A DNA stretch of 64,000 nt from Polyangia bacterium (GTDB lineage: Bacteria > Myxococcota_A > Polyangia > Nannocystales > Nannocystaceae): the NCBI GenBank assembly GCA_030430565.1, contig JAUIKS010000014.1, positions 1 to 64,000 of the forward strand, given 5' to 3'. A program made the position numbers and the translations under genes. Shown here piece by piece: positions 38,878-50,095 of this stretch. The notes under the pieces are model-generated. The model did not search any database. It was not told where the DNA came from and saw only the letters and a list, made by a program, of their open reading frames with translations. Position 1 is the stretch's first letter; each line of letters opens with the position of its first letter.

Positions 38878-39543
38878 TCAGCTCTCGGATAGCCGCGCGC
38901 GCTCGAGCGCGACCAGGCGCTCGAGCAGCTCGAGCTGCGGCTCGCAGTCGAACTCGGGGCCGTGGAACCAGCGCTGCTCGAGCAGGTTGAACAGCGCCGA
39001 GATCATCAGCTCGCCCAGCCCGTGGCTGGGCACGCCGAGCAGGCTCGCGACGACCTCCGCGTAGGTGTCGTGGGCCTCGCGCAGCAGCGGCTCCAAGCTC
39101 GCGCGCTCCTCCGGGTGCAGGCGCCAGAAGTCGGTCAGCACCAGGAAGTCGCGCATGATCTCGCGCTCGTGCGCGAGGAAGAAGGCGTACAGCTCGCGCA
39201 GCTCCAGCAGCCCGTGGCGAAGGTCCGCGTGTCGACTCGCGCCGGAGTCTTCGTCGCTGGCGAGGGTGCGTGAACCTTCGCCGCGGGCTGCGAGGCGCTC
39301 GCCCTGCAGCGAGCGGCTGGTCGCGCGCACCGCCTCGACGTGGCCTTCGAACACCACGCGCACCGCGGCTTGAAACAGCCGCTGCTTCGACGGGAAGTAG
39401 TGATAGAGCGTCCCGGAGGAGACGCCGAGGCCGCGGGCCAGCGCGCGCATCGAGAGCGAGCCGTAGCCGCGCTCGCCGAACAGCCGCGTCGCGGCCGTAG
39501 CGAGCTGACGGCGATAGGCCTCCTGGTCGACGATCTTCGGCAC
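38878..39543 (-). CDS. TetR-family regulator of the monooxygenase locus
   Basis: 221 aa from a GTG at 39543. The N-terminal HTH is typical of TetR (RQLATAATRLFGERGYGSLS, MRALARGLGVSSGTLYHYF, PSKQRLF). The C-terminal ligand domain is helical with an unusual linker around residues 75-110 rich in Arg, Gly and Asp. Its GTG follows the monooxygenase stop with no gap (TGAGTG), so the regulator is co-translated with the gene it probably controls, as the last gene of the minus-strand operon. A palindrome at 41029-41048 between the monooxygenase and the SDR gene is a likely operator. Confidence 0.93.
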   Translation of the reverse strand: MPKIVDQEAYRRQLATAATRLFGERGYGSLSMRALARGLGVSSGTLYHYFPSKQRLFQAAVRVVFEGHVEAVRATSRSLQGERLAARGEGSRTLASDEDSGASRHADLRHGLLELRELYAFFLAHEREIMRDFLVLTDFWRLHPEERASLEPLLREAHDTYAEVVASLLGVPSHGLGELMISALFNLLEQRWFHGPEFDCEPQLELLERLVALERARLSES

Positions 39544-41019
39544 TCAGCGCAGCTCTAGCACGCCGTCGTCGACGGGCCCGCCGACGACCGTGCGGTCGAG
39601 GATGTAGTTCTGCGGGAAGCGCCACGGCCCGCGCGAGCCCTGCTGCGGGATCTCGCCGCGGGCGCGCTGCACGTAGCCCGAGTTGAGGTTGAGCAGCGGC
39701 TCCGCGCGCACGCCCGGGGGCGGGGCGCCGGGGCGACACTGCTCGTAGCCGCCGGCGCGCATGTGCTCGAGCAGCCGGCAGACGTAGTCGCAGGTCAGCT
39801 CGCAGCGGATCGTCCACGACAGGTTCGTGTAGCCGAGCGTCATCGCGAAGTTCGGCACGCCGTCGAGCATCGCGCCCTTGTACATCATGCGCTCGCCCGC
39901 CGACACGCGCGCGCCGTCGACCTCGAGCGCGGCGCCGCCGAAGACCTGCAGCTGGATGCCCGTCGCGGTCACGAGCACGTCCGCGTCGAGCCGCGCGCCC
40001 GAGCGCAGCTGCACCCCGCGCTCGTCGATCGCGGCGACGTGATCCGTCACGACGCGCGCGCGGCCGTCGGCGAGCGCGGTGAACAGATCGCCGTCGGTGA
40101 TCACGCAGATCCGCTGGTCCCACGGCGCGTACGTGGGGGTGAAGTGCGGGTCGAGCAGGTCGCGCGTCGACCTGTGCAGGCCGGCCCACACCCGCGTGAG
40201 CAAGAATCGGCGGATCGGCCCCGGGAACCTCCGCGCCGCCTCGTACAGCAGCATGATGAGCGCGATCCCGCGGACCCGCGCGACCTGGGACGCCCAGCGC
40301 TGCGGCAGCACGCGCTCGAGCCAGCGCACCACGGGGTCCACGCGTGGCCGCTCGTACAGGTAGGTCGGCGAGCGCTGCAGCATCACGACCTCGCGCGCGC
40401 GCTCGGCCAGGGCGGGGACCAGGCTCATCGCCGTCGCGCCGCTGCCGATCACGACGACGCGGCGACCCTCCAGCGCGAGCTCCTCGGGCCAGCGCTGCGG
40501 GTGCACCACCGGCCCGGCGAAGCGCCCGAGGCCGGGCAGCGCCGGCGTGTAGCCGGCGTCGTAGCGGTAGTAGCCGGTGCACCCCCACAGAAACCGGCAC
40601 GCGTAGCGCTCGCGCCCGTCCTCGGTCTCGACCTCGATCGTCCAGCGCCGCGTCTGGCTCGACCAGCTCGCCCGTCGCACGCGTCGACCAAAGCGCGTGT
40701 CCGCGTGCAGCCCGTCGGCGGCCGCGGTCTCCTCGAGGTACTCGCGGATCCGCGGGCCGTCGACGATCGTCTCGCTGTCCGCCCACGGGCGGAACGAGAA
40801 GCCCAGGGTGTGCATGTCCGAGTCGGAGCGAATGCCGGGGTAGCGGAACAGATCCCAGGTCCCGCCCAGCCGCGCGCGCGCCTCGAGGATGCAGAAGCGC
40901 AGCGACGGGCAGCGGGTCCGCAGGTAGTGACCCGCGCAGATCCCCGAGATGCCCGCGCCGACGATCACGACGTCCCAGAATTCGATCGGCTCGGGGGCCG
41001 ACGTTGCGGTGTTCGCCAT
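39544..41019 (-). CDS. Baeyer-Villiger-type flavin monooxygenase
   Basis: 491 aa. Two Rossmann motifs, GAGISG near residue 21 (FAD) and GSGATA (NADPH), flank the Baeyer-Villiger fingerprint FAGPVVHPQRWP (residues 167-178, FxGxxxHxxxWP). The conserved GGTWDLFRYPGIRSDSDMHT segment is also present. These enzymes turn ketones into esters or lactones, or hydroxylate related substrates, with NADPH and oxygen; steroids and cyclic ketones are common. Its divergent neighbour is an SDR dehydrogenase that could make the ketone. Upstream is a palindromic operator and a very short leader. The regulator gene follows without a gap. Cytosolic, possibly membrane-associated. Confidence 0.93.
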   Translation of the reverse strand: MANTATSAPEPIEFWDVVIVGAGISGICAGHYLRTRCPSLRFCILEARARLGGTWDLFRYPGIRSDSDMHTLGFSFRPWADSETIVDGPRIREYLEETAAADGLHADTRFGRRVRRASWSSQTRRWTIEVETEDGRERYACRFLWGCTGYYRYDAGYTPALPGLGRFAGPVVHPQRWPEELALEGRRVVVIGSGATAMSLVPALAERAREVVMLQRSPTYLYERPRVDPVVRWLERVLPQRWASQVARVRGIALIMLLYEAARRFPGPIRRFLLTRVWAGLHRSTRDLLDPHFTPTYAPWDQRICVITDGDLFTALADGRARVVTDHVAAIDERGVQLRSGARLDADVLVTATGIQLQVFGGAALEVDGARVSAGERMMYKGAMLDGVPNFAMTLGYTNLSWTIRCELTCDYVCRLLEHMRAGGYEQCRPGAPPPGVRAEPLLNLNSGYVQRARGEIPQQGSRGPWRFPQNYILDRTVVGGPVDDGVLELR

Positions 41020-41028
41020 GGTTTTATT

Positions 41029-41048
41029 TATAACGATTGTTCGATATA
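41029..41048. promoter_or_regulatory. Imperfect palindrome, probable TetR operator
   Basis: TATAACGA (41029-41036), TTGT, TCGATATA (41041-41048): an inverted repeat with one mismatched pair per arm, in the 36-bp gap between the monooxygenase ATG (41019) and the SDR ATG (41056). It would block both divergent promoters. Its AT-richness stands out from the flanks. Confidence 0.7.
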
Positions 41049-41055
41049 AAAAGCC

Positions 41056-41907
41056 ATGGCGTCGAGCACATCACCTAAAAGCGCGTTCGCGGGCCAATTG
41101 GCCGTGGTTACCGGTGGTGCGTCGGGGATTGGTCGCGCGCTCTCCGCCGCGCTTCGCGCCGAAGGCGCGCGCGTCGTCCTGCTCGACGTCGACGAGCCGC
41201 GGCTCCGCGCCGCCGCCGACGCCCTCGCCTGTCGCGGCGAGCTGCTCGACGTCCGCGACGCCGCCGCGGTCGAGGCCGCGGTCGCGGCGATCGAGGCGCG
41301 CGACGGGCCGATCGACCTGTTCATCAACAACGCCGGCCTGTGCCAGACCGGCGAGGCGCACAGGTTCACGCGCGGCGACTGGAGCCGTCTCCTCGACGTC
41401 AACATCCGCGGCGTCGTGAACGGCGTCCAGGCCGTCTACCCGCGGATGGTCGCGCGCGGGCGCGGATGCATCCTCAACATCGGCTCGATCGCCGGGCTGT
41501 TCCCGACGGCGGGTCAGGTCTCCTACGTCACCAGTAAATTCGCGGTCGTCGGCCTCTCACAGGCGCTGCGCGCCGAGGGGGCGGACTACGGGGTCAAGGT
41601 CTCGGTCGCCTGCCCGGGGATCATCGACACGCCCATGCGCCGCGGGCTCTCTGCAGTCGGCGTCGACGACGACTCGCTGCGCGCGCTGATCCCTGCGGGT
41701 CTGCAGGTCGAGCGCTGCGCTCGAGCCATCCTCCGCGGCCTCGCTCGCGACCAGGCGCTCATCCTCGTCGGCTACGAGGCCCACGTCCTCTCGCGGCTGC
41801 AGCGCGTCAGCCCGGCGCTCGGCGGCTGGCTCAACGCGCGCGCGATCCGTTGGCTGCGTGGTCGGCTCGGCGTCGCGCGTCCTACGGGATATGTCCCTTC
41901 GAGCTAG
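41056..41907 (+). CDS. Short-chain dehydrogenase/reductase
   Basis: 283 aa. Classical SDR: cofactor motif TGGASGIG, NNAG, catalytic Ser in NIGSIAG, Tyr/Lys in YVTSK, and the structural CPGIIDTPM loop. Asp in LLDVDE after strand 2 suggests NAD(H) preference. The enzyme would oxidise an alcohol to a ketone or the reverse. It is divergent from the Baeyer-Villiger monooxygenase gene across one operator, so the two are likely induced together to degrade an alcohol through ketone to ester. The C-terminal ~40 residues (LNARAIRWLRGRLGVARPTG) extend the usual length. Cytosolic. Confidence 0.93.
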   Translation: MASSTSPKSAFAGQLAVVTGGASGIGRALSAALRAEGARVVLLDVDEPRLRAAADALACRGELLDVRDAAAVEAAVAAIEARDGPIDLFINNAGLCQTGEAHRFTRGDWSRLLDVNIRGVVNGVQAVYPRMVARGRGCILNIGSIAGLFPTAGQVSYVTSKFAVVGLSQALRAEGADYGVKVSVACPGIIDTPMRRGLSAVGVDDDSLRALIPAGLQVERCARAILRGLARDQALILVGYEAHVLSRLQRVSPALGGWLNARAIRWLRGRLGVARPTGYVPSS

Positions 41908-41929
41908 TTTTAGGCTCGCTGCCAAGCTG

Positions 41930-44341
41930 TCAGATCGACCAGATCAGCTCGGCGCGTGCCTTGACCTTCGCCCGGTTGGCGATGAACTCCGGGCGCTCAC
42001 GCAGCGGGTCCAGCAGCGGGCAGTAGTCGTACCAGTCGATGTCGACCAGGACCTTGTCCGCGGCCCGCGAGATGTAGTGGATCGCGTCGTCGAGGCGGCC
42101 CTGGAAGGCCATGACCTCGGCGGTGATCTGCAGGATGATGGTCTCGAGCCGCGGGTTGAGGTCGCCCTCGCCCTCGTCGATGAAGCTGAGCATGTCTGGC
42201 GAGATGTTCTCGTTGGAGAGCCCGCGCGCGAGGAACACCAGCGCGCGGTGATCTGGCGCGTCTCGCCGGGTCTCGATCTCCGCGGCGCAGCGCGCGATCT
42301 CGGCCTCGTCGCGGCGCCAGCCCGCGAGTCGGATCTCCGCCAAGATCGGCGCGGTCGAGCCGGTCGTCGCGTTCAGCTTGCGCTTAAACTCCTGCATCGC
42401 GCGTTGGTACCCGTCCCAGTCGGCGCGGAGCGCGAGGTATCGACAGATATCGAAGTAGCCGGCGAGCAGCGTCGGGTCGAGGTCCTGCGCGAGGCGGATG
42501 TGCTCGATGCCCTGCTTCGCGCGCCCGGCCTCGCACTGCAGCCGCCCGAGGTAGTCGTGGGCCTCGGCGAAGGTCGGCGCGATCTTGAGCGCGCGTGAGA
42601 GCGCGCGCGCGGCCGTGCGGTAGTCACCGATCTGGACCGCGTACTTGGCCGACGCGTAGTGGCTCTCGGCGAGCTCCGGCGCCTCCGTCAGCGCGCGCTG
42701 GACCGCCTCGCGGGCGCGCGTCTCCCACTCCGCGCCGCGGGCGTCGGGCGCGAACCACCGAAACAGGCACGCGATCGCGTAGGCGGCGATCGCCGGCTTA
42801 AAGCCCGGCGCGAGGTCGAGGCAGCGCTCGAGCAGGATGACCGGGTTCTCGTCGTCCGCGACGCGCCGGAGCTGCCGCATGTGCTTGCGCGCGCGCAGGT
42901 ACAGCTCGATCGCCTCGGCCGGCGCCTCGCCGCGGTGGGCGATGGTCGAGAGCTCGACGCGCAGCGCCTCGGCGATCCGCCGGCCCATCTTGTCCTGCAG
43001 CTCGAACACGTCCTCGAGCGTCCCGTCGAAGCGCTCGCTCCACAGCTGAAAGCCGCTCTGCACGTCCTCGAGGCGCGCCGAGATGCGCACCCGCTTGCCC
43101 GCGAGCTGCACGGTGCCGTCGACGATCACGTCGACGCCGAGGTCCTGCCCGATGCTCCGCGGGTCGCGGTCACGCCCGCCGGTGTCGGCGTACTTGGCGG
43201 TCGCGCCGCTGCCGGAGACCTTGAGGCCACGTGTCCGAGAGAGCAGGTCGATCAGCTCGTCGCTCAGCGCCTCGGCGACGAAGCGCTCGCGCTCGGGCCC
43301 GCGGTAGCGGAACGGCAGGACCGCGAGCGCGCGCTCGCCCGTGCCCGAGACCGACCAGCGCGGCGTCGTCGTGGTGCTCGTGGTCGTCGTCATCGGCGCG
43401 TTGATCGTCAGCGCCGCGAGCGCCTGCGCGTTCGTGGTGCTCTGCTCCGCGTTGACGAAGGGCACCAGCAGCTGCGCGGTCGCGGTCGCGGTCTCGGGCC
43501 GGTTCTCGCGCTCGCGCGCGATCATCTGGAGCACGAGCTCCGGCAGGCCGTCGGGCAGCGCGGCCGCGAACTCGCGGGGGTGACGGGGATCTTGGGTCAG
43601 GCGCGCCAGCGCCATCGCGATCGTGTTCTCGCCGGTGAAGGGCAGCTTGCCCGTCAGCATCTCGTACAGGATCAAGCCGCCGGCGTAGAGGTCCGCGCGG
43701 TGATCGACCGGCGTGCCCGCGACTTGCTCTGGGGACATGTAGGCCGGCGTGCCCATGAGCTTGCCGGTGCGCAGCGTCGCCTCGGCCTCGGCCGCGCGCG
43801 CGATCCCGAAGTCGGTGATCACGACCCGCCCGCCGCGCTCGATCAGGATGTTCGCCGGCTTGAGGTCGCGATGGATGATGCCCGCCTCGTGCGCGGCCGA
43901 GAGCCCGGCGAAGATCTCGACCGCCAGCGCCGTCGCGCAGCCGGAGGTGAGCTGGCGCTTGCGGTGCAGGACCTGCTGCAGGCTCTCGCCGCGGATGTAC
44001 TCCATGGTCAAGAACCGCAGGCCCTCGTGCTCGCCGAGGTCGTAGGTCCGCGCGACGTTGCGGTGCGTCACGCGGCGGGCCAGCCGGACCTCTCGCCGGA
44101 AGCGCTCGACGACCTCGGAGCCGTGGGTCGATCTGCCGAGCAGCAGCTTGAGCGCGATCGTCTCGTCGACCTCGCGGTCGTGGGCGCGGTAGACGGCCCC
44201 CATCCCGCCCTCGCCGATGTGCTTCTCGATCTCGTAGCGACCGGCGAAGACCTGGCCTCGCTCGAGTCGCTCACCGTGCTTGGGCGCCGACAGGGTCTTG
44301 TCGTGCTCGACGTCGGCCTCAACCTCAACCATGTTCAACAT
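41930..44341 (-). CDS. Ser/Thr kinase with TolB/FlgO-like and TPR regions
   Basis: 803 aa from the ATG at 44341. Kinase at about 35-300: IGEGGMGAVYRAHD, IALKLLLG, HRDLKPANIL, DFGIARAAEAEATLRTGKLM, MSPEQVAG. A Thr-rich linker (MTTTTSTTTT) leads to a TolB-N/FlgO-like domain at about 345-460 (LAVLPFRYRGPERERFVAEA, LGVDVIVDGTVQLAGKRVRI, FQLWSERFDGTLEDVFELQD), a module usually seen in adenylate cyclases and sensory kinases. The remainder is a TPR array (ARALSRALKIAPTFAEAHDY, GIEHIRLAQDLDPTLLAGYF). No membrane helix is evident, unlike its relatives here, so this kinase is probably cytosolic. The gene is divergent from a phosphatase-like lipoprotein gene. Confidence 0.93.
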   Translation of the reverse strand: MLNMVEVEADVEHDKTLSAPKHGERLERGQVFAGRYEIEKHIGEGGMGAVYRAHDREVDETIALKLLLGRSTHGSEVVERFRREVRLARRVTHRNVARTYDLGEHEGLRFLTMEYIRGESLQQVLHRKRQLTSGCATALAVEIFAGLSAAHEAGIIHRDLKPANILIERGGRVVITDFGIARAAEAEATLRTGKLMGTPAYMSPEQVAGTPVDHRADLYAGGLILYEMLTGKLPFTGENTIAMALARLTQDPRHPREFAAALPDGLPELVLQMIARERENRPETATATAQLLVPFVNAEQSTTNAQALAALTINAPMTTTTSTTTTPRWSVSGTGERALAVLPFRYRGPERERFVAEALSDELIDLLSRTRGLKVSGSGATAKYADTGGRDRDPRSIGQDLGVDVIVDGTVQLAGKRVRISARLEDVQSGFQLWSERFDGTLEDVFELQDKMGRRIAEALRVELSTIAHRGEAPAEAIELYLRARKHMRQLRRVADDENPVILLERCLDLAPGFKPAIAAYAIACLFRWFAPDARGAEWETRAREAVQRALTEAPELAESHYASAKYAVQIGDYRTAARALSRALKIAPTFAEAHDYLGRLQCEAGRAKQGIEHIRLAQDLDPTLLAGYFDICRYLALRADWDGYQRAMQEFKRKLNATTGSTAPILAEIRLAGWRRDEAEIARCAAEIETRRDAPDHRALVFLARGLSNENISPDMLSFIDEGEGDLNPRLETIILQITAEVMAFQGRLDDAIHYISRAADKVLVDIDWYDYCPLLDPLRERPEFIANRAKVKARAELIWSI

Positions 44342-44488
44342 GGATCTTAACCCTCATCGCGCGGGCAAACACGCGTTTCGTGGCCGGCGCGGCCGTGTTG
44401 TCGCGCTCGTCGAGATGCGCGCCGACCCCCTTGTGCGTCGCCGGTGCGCACAGGTAGCGTAGGGGGTGCAGAATCGCGCGGCGCAACC

Positions 44489-45571
44489 ATGAACAACACA
44501 CGAACGCTCGTCATCCTCGCTCCGCTCATCCTCGCAGGCGCCGGCGGCGTTCTGACAACCGCGTGTGGCGATGACGCGGGCGCGAGCGCGACCACCGACG
44601 CCGAGACGACCGGAGGCGCGACCGAGGCCGCGACCGAGGCCGCGACCGGCGCGACCGAGGGTATGTCCGGCACTGACACCGCAGGCACCACCACCGGCGC
44701 CGAGCTCGAGGAGGGGCCCGTGCGCTTCATCGCCTTCGGCGACGGCGGCGAGGGCAACGAGGACCAGTACCGCGTCGCCGAGGCGGTCGAGATGATCTGC
44801 GCCGACCGGGGGTGCGACTTCGCGCTGTACCTCGGCGACAACTTCTACGACGACGGCGTGTTCGCGGTCGACGACGAGCAGTTCACCGACAAGTTCGAGC
44901 TGCCCTACGCCGATCTCGACTTTCGCTTCTACATCGTCCTCGGCAACCACGACTACGGCGCGGTCGTCCCGGACTGGACGCGCAGCGACTTCCAGATCGA
45001 GTACACCGACTTCAGCGAGAAGTGGTACCTGCCCTTCGAGTGGTACACCTGGCAGATCGAGCACGTGCAGTTCTTCGTGTTCGACACCCACCGGCAGATG
45101 CTCGGCGAGAGCACCGTCGAGCAGCGCGCCTGGGCCGAGGAGGAGCTCGGCAAGAGCACCGCGACCTGGAAGATCGGGCTCTCGCACCACCCTTACGTCT
45201 CGAACGGCTCCCACGGCAACGCGGGGCACTACGAGGGGCTCACCTCGACGCTGCTGCGCGGCCAGAACGTCAAGGACTTCATCGACGAGCTCGTCTGCGG
45301 CCAGCTCGACCTGTACTTCTCAGGGCACGACCACACCCGGCAGTGGCTCGAGCCTGTCTGCGGGACCACCTTCATCGTCAGCGGCGCCGCGGCCAAGACC
45401 ACCGACCTCGAGCGCCGAGACGAGAACCCGACCTTCTTCGAAGACGCGAGCGAGGAGGGCTTTATGTGGGTCGAGATCGTGGGGGACCAGATGACCGGCG
45501 TCTTCTACGACAAGGACGGCAACATCGACTTCGAGAAGACCATCACGCGGGCCGAGGCCGCCGGCGGTTAG
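44489..45571 (+). CDS. Acid phosphatase-like metallophosphoesterase lipoprotein
   Basis: 360 aa from the ATG at 44489. An N-terminal signal ends in LTTAC; then a Thr/Ala-rich stalk. The catalytic domain (about 75-355) has the metal motifs of purple/tartrate-resistant acid phosphatases: FIAFGDGGEGNEDQYRVAEA (GDxG), YLGDNFYDDGV (GDxxY), VLGNHDYGA (GNHD), LSHHPYVSNGSHG and FSGHDHTRQWL (GHxH). It would hydrolyse phosphomonoesters outside the inner membrane. Length is typical. It is transcribed divergently from the kinase gene and followed by a long inverted repeat. This is a different branch from the island phosphoesterase, with ordinary high-GC codon use. Confidence 0.9.
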   Translation: MNNTRTLVILAPLILAGAGGVLTTACGDDAGASATTDAETTGGATEAATEAATGATEGMSGTDTAGTTTGAELEEGPVRFIAFGDGGEGNEDQYRVAEAVEMICADRGCDFALYLGDNFYDDGVFAVDDEQFTDKFELPYADLDFRFYIVLGNHDYGAVVPDWTRSDFQIEYTDFSEKWYLPFEWYTWQIEHVQFFVFDTHRQMLGESTVEQRAWAEEELGKSTATWKIGLSHHPYVSNGSHGNAGHYEGLTSTLLRGQNVKDFIDELVCGQLDLYFSGHDHTRQWLEPVCGTTFIVSGAAAKTTDLERRDENPTFFEDASEEGFMWVEIVGDQMTGVFYDKDGNIDFEKTITRAEAAGG

Positions 45572-45585
45572 CGAGCCAGTCGCGA

Positions 45586-45616
45586 GCGCGCCCGCGCTCA
45601 TCGAGCCCGGGCGCGC
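45586..45616. terminator. Inverted repeat between convergent genes
   Basis: GCGCGCCCG (45586-45594) and CGGGCGCGC (45608-45616), 9-bp perfect stem, 13-nt loop. A poly-A stretch at 45634-45640 follows on the plus strand; the equivalent T-run lies on the minus strand upstream of the stem, making it a plausible bidirectional transcript end. Confidence 0.5.
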
Positions 45617-45650
45617 GGTTCGCCTCGTCGTTGAAAAAAACGCGCCGAAA

Positions 45651-45839
45651 CTAGAACAGCTTCCCGAGGCCGCCGGGGAGCTTGCTCTTGATCGAGTCCG
45701 GCACCTTGTCGCCGAGGCCCGAGGAGGCGAGCCACTGCGGGACCTGGGACGCGTTCTCCTGCAGGAACGCCATGACCTTCTTCGCGGTCTCCTCGTCGAG
45801 TCCGACCTTCTTGATAAGTCCGTTGATGAGCTCATTCAT
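45651..45839 (-). CDS. Small 62-aa protein, MNELI-LPGGLGKLF family
   Basis: 62 aa from the ATG at 45839, with GAGG 7 nt upstream. Sequence: an N-terminal helix (MNELINGLIKKVGLDEETAK), a middle helix (KVMAFLQENASQVPQWLASS) and a Gly-rich end (LPGGLGKLF). It resembles small helical proteins of the DUF937/DUF2267 sort by eye. Soluble, cytosolic, no signal. The role is unknown. A (TCGTG)4 repeat lies immediately upstream of its ribosome site. Confidence 0.75.
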   Translation of the reverse strand: MNELINGLIKKVGLDEETAKKVMAFLQENASQVPQWLASSGLGDKVPDSIKSKLPGGLGKLF

Positions 45840-45847
45840 CGTGTACC

Positions 45848-45867
45848 TCGTGTCGTGTCGTGTCGTG
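45848..45867. repeat. Four tandem TCGTG pentamers
   Basis: TCGTG repeated four times in the leader of the 62-aa protein gene. Possibly a slippage-prone tract that could alter the leader length. Confidence 0.7.
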
Positions 45868-46091
45868 TGATCCGGCTCGGCGAGCGCCTCGCAACGGCGG
45901 GCGCGTGCCCAAGGCGCGCCGGCGACCCCCTGGGCGCCCGCAGCCTGACACGCTCGCGTGCGCCCGACAACAGCGACGGATTGATAACCGCGCGATCGCG
46001 GCGCGCTCGTGGCGTCGTGACCCTGCGCCACGTGGCGCAGGGCCACGGTGACGAGTGATCGCGCGCCCGCGCGCCCGTGTATTATTAAAAC

Positions 46092-46691
<600 letters not shown>

Positions 46692-46703
46692 GCTCCGCGC
46701 CTG

Positions 46704-48572
46704 CTATGGCGCCTCGGTGACCACGACGCGCTGGTCCGGCTCGACGTCGTACAGGACCTGCTCACTGCCGCTCGCCGGCCAGTACACGCGGAGCTCCGAG
46801 ATCGGCCCCTCGTGCGCGCCGAGCCCGAAGTGCGCCGTCAGCTCGCCGTGACCCATGTAGCTCGCCGAGCCGATCTCGCGCAGCTGCGAGGGTCCGTCCG
46901 GCGTCGCGCGGACCGTGACACGGGCCCCGCGCCCGTCGCGGTTGCTGACCGTCCCGACCGCCTCCACCGTCAGCCACGCGCGCTGCGTCGTCTGCTCGTT
47001 GCGGTACAGGATCGGCGCGGCCGCGAAGTTGATGACCACGATGTCGAGGTCCCCGTCTTGATCGTGATCGAGCGTGATCAAGCCGCGGCCCTGACCCTCG
47101 TCGAAGATGCCGACGCGGCCGGTCACCTCGATCATCGCGCCGTCGCCCTGGTTCTCCCAAAAGTACATCGGGTCAAACAGGTTGTTCGACGCGTTCCAGC
47201 CGTTCGTCATCACGACGTCGAGGTCGCCGTCGAGGTCGTGGTCGAGGAACGCGGCGCCCCAGCCCCAGTCGCCCTCGCGGATCCCGGCGAAGTCGGTCGC
47301 CTCCGTGAACAGCCGATCGCCGTCGTAGCGGTACAGGTGATTGCCGGTCTTCCCGACCGTGCCGGAGATCGACGTCACGAACCAGTCGAGATCCATGTCG
47401 TTGTCGAAGTCGCCGACCGCCGCGCCCATCCCGTTGTCGTCGGTCCCGACCGCGGCCGCGACCGTGCCGTCGGTGAACGTGCCGTCGCCGTTGTTCCAGA
47501 ACAGCCGGCTCGCGCCGAAGTCCGCCGCGATCAGCAGCTCGGGGTAGTCGTCGCCGTCGAGGTCCGAGAACATCGGCGTCAGCGCGAGCGTCCCGCCGAT
47601 CGGGAACTCGATGTCGAGCGTCTCCCACACGTCGTCGATGTTGACGCCCGCCGCGTCGGTGACATCTTCGAAGCTCCCCGGCGCGTCGGCGCCGAGGTTG
47701 CGCAGCAGCCGGCTGTGCGACGGCGTGTCGCCGAGCGCGAAGTGGGTCCGGTACTCGCCGACGTAGACGTCGAGGTAGCCGTCGAGGTCGAAGTCGCCGA
47801 AGCTCGGCGTGGTCCCCGTGTGCACGTCGTCGCTCGCGAGCGCCGCGTCGCGGGCGACGCCCTCCTCGCTGAACTCGCCGAGGCCGTTGTTGATAAACAG
47901 GTAGTGCCGCTCGCCGCCGACGGTCGTCACGTAGAGGTCGAGGTCGCCGTCATTGTCGATGTCGCCCCAGGCCGCGCCGGCCGAGTGCACGTCCACGTCG
48001 AGGCGGGCCTCTTCGCCGCGCTCTTCGAAGCCGCCGTCGCCGAGGTTGCGGTAGAGCAGGTTCGGCCCGTGGATGCGCGGGAAGAACAGGTCGACGAGGC
48101 CGTCGCCGTCGTAGTCCCCCGCCGCGACGCCGCCGGTCTGCCACTCGACGGTGCAGAAGTGGCCGACTTTGTCGACCGCGGGCGCGTCGACGAGGCAGTC
48201 GGGCGCCTCGTTCCACTCGCCCTGGACGTGATCAATGCCTGCCTCGAGGGTCACGTCGAGGAAGTAGGCGCCCCCGGGCGGCGGCGGCTCAAAGCCGGTC
48301 TCGCTGGTCTCGTCGGCGCCGGTCGTGTAGGCGCTGGTCGTCTCGCCGACGCTGTCGTCGGTCGCGTCGGTGGTGCTGGCGCTCGGGTCAGTCGAGCCGC
48401 CTGTGGCGTCGTCGGACGACGAGCTCGCGTCGTTGTCCGTGCCTGGGGTCCCCGAGCTCGAGCTCGGAGCGCCGCCCTCGCCTGAGCAGGCGAGCAGGCT
48501 GGCGGCGAGCCACCAGACCCGCGCGCCAGCTCGGGCGCGCGGGCTGGAGGAACGCCGCGCGGCCGCGGTCAC
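46704..48572 (-). CDS. FG-GAP/ASPIC-UnbV lipoprotein (CRTAC1-like)
   Basis: 622 aa from the GTG at 48572, which begins a signal ending in AASLLAC; the frame extends upstream but that part is antisense-like filler. A Ser/Thr/Asp-rich stalk (about 25-90) is followed by FG-GAP repeats with DYDGDGLVDLFF, DIDNDGDLDLYVTT, DFDLDGYLDVYVG, DFDNDMDLDWFVT and DHDQDGDLDIVVI calcium loops, and a C-terminal ASPIC/UnbV domain (SNRDGRGARVTVRATPDG then ISELRVYWPASGSEQVLYDV). This is the layout of CRTAC1 and UnbV proteins, thought to be secreted beta-propellers. It lies 47 bp after the Cys-rich gene at 48620, probably one transcript. Confidence 0.87.
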   Translation of the reverse strand: MTAAARRSSSPRARAGARVWWLAASLLACSGEGGAPSSSSGTPGTDNDASSSSDDATGGSTDPSASTTDATDDSVGETTSAYTTGADETSETGFEPPPPGGAYFLDVTLEAGIDHVQGEWNEAPDCLVDAPAVDKVGHFCTVEWQTGGVAAGDYDGDGLVDLFFPRIHGPNLLYRNLGDGGFEERGEEARLDVDVHSAGAAWGDIDNDGDLDLYVTTVGGERHYLFINNGLGEFSEEGVARDAALASDDVHTGTTPSFGDFDLDGYLDVYVGEYRTHFALGDTPSHSRLLRNLGADAPGSFEDVTDAAGVNIDDVWETLDIEFPIGGTLALTPMFSDLDGDDYPELLIAADFGASRLFWNNGDGTFTDGTVAAAVGTDDNGMGAAVGDFDNDMDLDWFVTSISGTVGKTGNHLYRYDGDRLFTEATDFAGIREGDWGWGAAFLDHDLDGDLDVVMTNGWNASNNLFDPMYFWENQGDGAMIEVTGRVGIFDEGQGRGLITLDHDQDGDLDIVVINFAAAPILYRNEQTTQRAWLTVEAVGTVSNRDGRGARVTVRATPDGPSQLREIGSASYMGHGELTAHFGLGAHEGPISELRVYWPASGSEQVLYDVEPDQRVVVTEAP

Positions 48573-48619
48573 CCCCGGCTGGGGGCGACGGGGCCGCGCG
48601 CGCGTGGGGCGGTGTGCCC

Positions 48620-50095
<1,476 letters not shown>

